Of a stretch of DNA of 64,000 bases, positions 62,842-64,000 are shown in pieces. The first letter of the stretch is position 1, and each line of letters starts with the position of its first letter. Made by a program: the position numbers and the translations under genes. The stretch is from Sva-07 sp963707515. Its GTDB lineage: Bacteria; Actinomycetota; Acidimicrobiia; Acidimicrobiales; Ilumatobacteraceae. The stretch covers positions 1-64,000 of the forward strand of contig CAVPQI010000003.1 in assembly GCA_963707515.1 (NCBI GenBank). Reading direction: 5' to 3'. A model generated the notes under the pieces. The model did not search any database. It was not told the DNA's origin and was given only the letters and a program-made list of their open reading frames with translations.

Positions 62842-63681
62842 TCACCCGTCGGACGTCGACGAGTCCGCTTCGCGGTAGTCGCCGAACTGGCGGTCGCGAG
62901 CGCTCAACGCGGCGGAGACCCCGTCGGTGCGGAACGAGGCGAGGTACTCGATCGACGGGGGCTGGTGGAAGCCGAGCGCCTGGATGTCGGCCGTCGCCCG
63001 GATGCCGTCGCGGATGCCCATCGCTTCCATCGCCCGGTGCGCCGCCCGCTTGTTCAGCGCCAGCAGCTCGATCGGGATGCGGGCGACGCGCTCGGCGACC
63101 GCCAGCACCGCCTCGTCGAGCTCGTCGGCTGGATGCGCCCGGTTGGCCATCCCGGCGGCGACCGCCTCGGTGCCCGACATCGCGTCGCCGGTGAGCAGCG
63201 CCTCCATCCCGCGCCGCATGCCCATCAGCCAGGTCTGCCACTGCATGTCCGGCGGCGACATCAGCCGCACCGGCGGGTAGCCGATCTTGGCGTCGTCGGC
63301 GACGTAGACGAGGTCGCACGCCGCGGCGAGCTCGCTGCCACCCGCCAGGCAGTACCCGTGCACCTGCCCGATGATCGGCGTCGGCATGTCCCACATCTCG
63401 AACCAGTTGTTGACGACGTGGCGACTCCACCAGCCGTCGAGCGGGGCGATCGAACGCTCGACGCCGCGGTTGGGCGACCCGAGGTCGTAGCCGGCGCAGA
63501 AGGCGGGGCCCGCACCGCGGATCACGATCACCGAGATCTCGCGATCGCGATCGGCGCGACGCAGCTCGTCGAACAGTGCGCCACGCAGCTCGTCGTTGAG
63601 CGCGTTGCGCTTGTCCGGACGGTTGAGCGTCAGCCGGCGGACGCGGGCGATGGGATCGTCGACGAGCAGCACCTCGGTCAT
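62842..63681 (-). CDS. enoyl-CoA hydratase/isomerase (crotonase) family protein
   Basis: A 279-residue crotonase with LNRPDKRNALNDEL, oxyanion-hole segments FCAGYDLGS and GYCLAGGSELAAACD, and an extended central stretch (MQWQTWLMGMRRGMEALLTG). The usual catalytic Glu pair is not clearly placed, so a different crotonase reaction such as isomerisation or hydrolysis is possible. The ATG at 63681 follows GGGAGG by 8 bases. It is convergent with yhiM and unrelated to the acid island. Confidence 0.87.
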   Translation of the reverse strand: MTEVLLVDDPIARVRRLTLNRPDKRNALNDELRGALFDELRRADRDREISVIVIRGAGPAFCAGYDLGSPNRGVERSIAPLDGWWSRHVVNNWFEMWDMPTPIIGQVHGYCLAGGSELAAACDLVYVADDAKIGYPPVRLMSPPDMQWQTWLMGMRRGMEALLTGDAMSGTEAVAAGMANRAHPADELDEAVLAVAERVARIPIELLALNKRAAHRAMEAMGIRDGIRATADIQALGFHQPPSIEYLASFRTDGVSAALSARDRQFGDYREADSSTSDG

Positions 63682-63743
63682 CACCCGATCCTCCCATCCG
63701 CTCGGGTCCGACGGCGTACCGGCCGCTGGCTAGCGTCGGGGCG

Positions 63744-64000
63744 ATGTCGTCGACCGGAGGGCGAACGGGAACCGACGAGGTGCGCGTCGCCGTGGTCACC
63801 AAGGGTCATCCGTTCGACGCCGCGGCGTTCTTCGGCATCTTCGAGGCGATGGATGGGGTCAGCTGGACCCACGTCGAACATCCCGAGGCCCTCGAGCTCG
63901 TCGAGGACGACAATGCCGCCCGCTACGACGTCTTCGTGATGTACGACATGCCGGGCATCCGCTTCACGGGATCCGAGCCGCCGGTCGAGTTCGTCGAGCC
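63744..64000 (+). CDS. ThuA-like domain protein, N-terminal part (runs off the window)
   Basis: The first 85 residues are present. RVAVVTKGHPFDAAAFFGIF and SWTHVEHPEALELV followed by YDVFVMYDMPGIRF match the start of ThuA-like (class-I glutamine-amidotransferase-like) proteins linked to sugar metabolism. The catalytic part lies outside the window. It is divergent from the crotonase gene with a 62-base gap. Confidence 0.7.
   Translation, partial: MSSTGGRTGTDEVRVAVVTKGHPFDAAAFFGIFEAMDGVSWTHVEHPEALELVEDDNAARYDVFVMYDMPGIRFTGSEPPVEFVE

Noticed and set aside
1..64000. tRNA, rRNA, prophage or insertion sequences
   Set aside because: No cloverleaf with CCA-side consensus, no rRNA blocks and no transposase or integrase motifs were recognised by reading.

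Overview
The window is high-GC DNA, about two thirds G+C by eye, with tightly packed genes. Many starts overlap the preceding stop as GTGA or ATGA. Lipoprotein-type ABC binding proteins, Tat-type signals, LLM/F420-type flavoenzymes, an NDMA-dependent-type alcohol dehydrogenase, a MEDS-HATPase regulator and an LPxTG surface protein point to an actinomycete. The placement near Acidimicrobiia/Ilumatobacter-like lineages is inference. I see no tRNA, rRNA, CRISPR array, phage or transposase gene.

Layout. (1) 1-2861, minus strand: a nitrate/sulfonate/thiamine-precursor type ABC importer (fused double permease, binding lipoprotein, start of the ATPase), broken by six apparent frameshifts. Divergent from it, 3032-5719 carries an enolase-superfamily enzyme, a Rieske oxygenase and a SnoaL-like protein. 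(2) 5806-17539: an M20 amidohydrolase faces, across a palindromic operator array, a long co-directional run. That run is SnoaL-like protein, alpha/beta hydrolase, DUF1028, LLM flavoenzyme, a complete oligopeptide-type ABC importer, TetR and a DAO-type flavoprotein oxidase. It looks like an uptake-and-breakdown operon for an N-acyl, peptide-like or opine-like compound. A palindromic repeat occurs once on each side (5739-5779 and 17637-17683), the second copy next to a decapitated CoA-binding gene.

(3) 17976-30501 is a mixed accessory stretch: an ArsR/DUF1801/AHSA1 operon, a TetR-hydrolase pair, a MarR regulator facing an unusual siderophore-interacting-protein/O-methyltransferase fusion followed by a ferric-siderophore binding lipoprotein, a HxlR/imine-reductase pair, a MEDS-HATPase regulator, and an eroded patch with a truncated VOC gene, an intact ABC ATPase and a decapitated FtsX-type permease. 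(4) 30664-33516 encodes a secreted beta-helix protein ending in three almost identical 128-residue repeats.

(5) 33820-56364 is a large catabolic region: alcohol dehydrogenase, Baeyer-Villiger-type monooxygenase, tandem SnoaL protein, SDR, P450, Rieske oxygenase, three acyl-CoA ligases and a branched-chain-type ABC importer with fused permease. It also holds an APH-fold kinase, an LLM flavoenzyme, a single-domain TetR and a double TetR fusion. Together these suggest import, ring oxidation, CoA activation and beta-oxidation of a cyclic or terpenoid-like carbon source.

(6) 56509-57801 is a sortase-anchored thioester-domain adhesin. (7) 57867-62817 is a glutamate-dependent acid-resistance island: gadB, a small lipoprotein, gadC and divergent yhiM, with the C-terminal remnant of a second gadB. 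gadB, gadC and the lipoprotein carry many apparent single-base frameshifts; those I could resolve in gadB and gadC look like one extra G or C. An enoyl-CoA hydratase and the start of a ThuA-like gene close the window.
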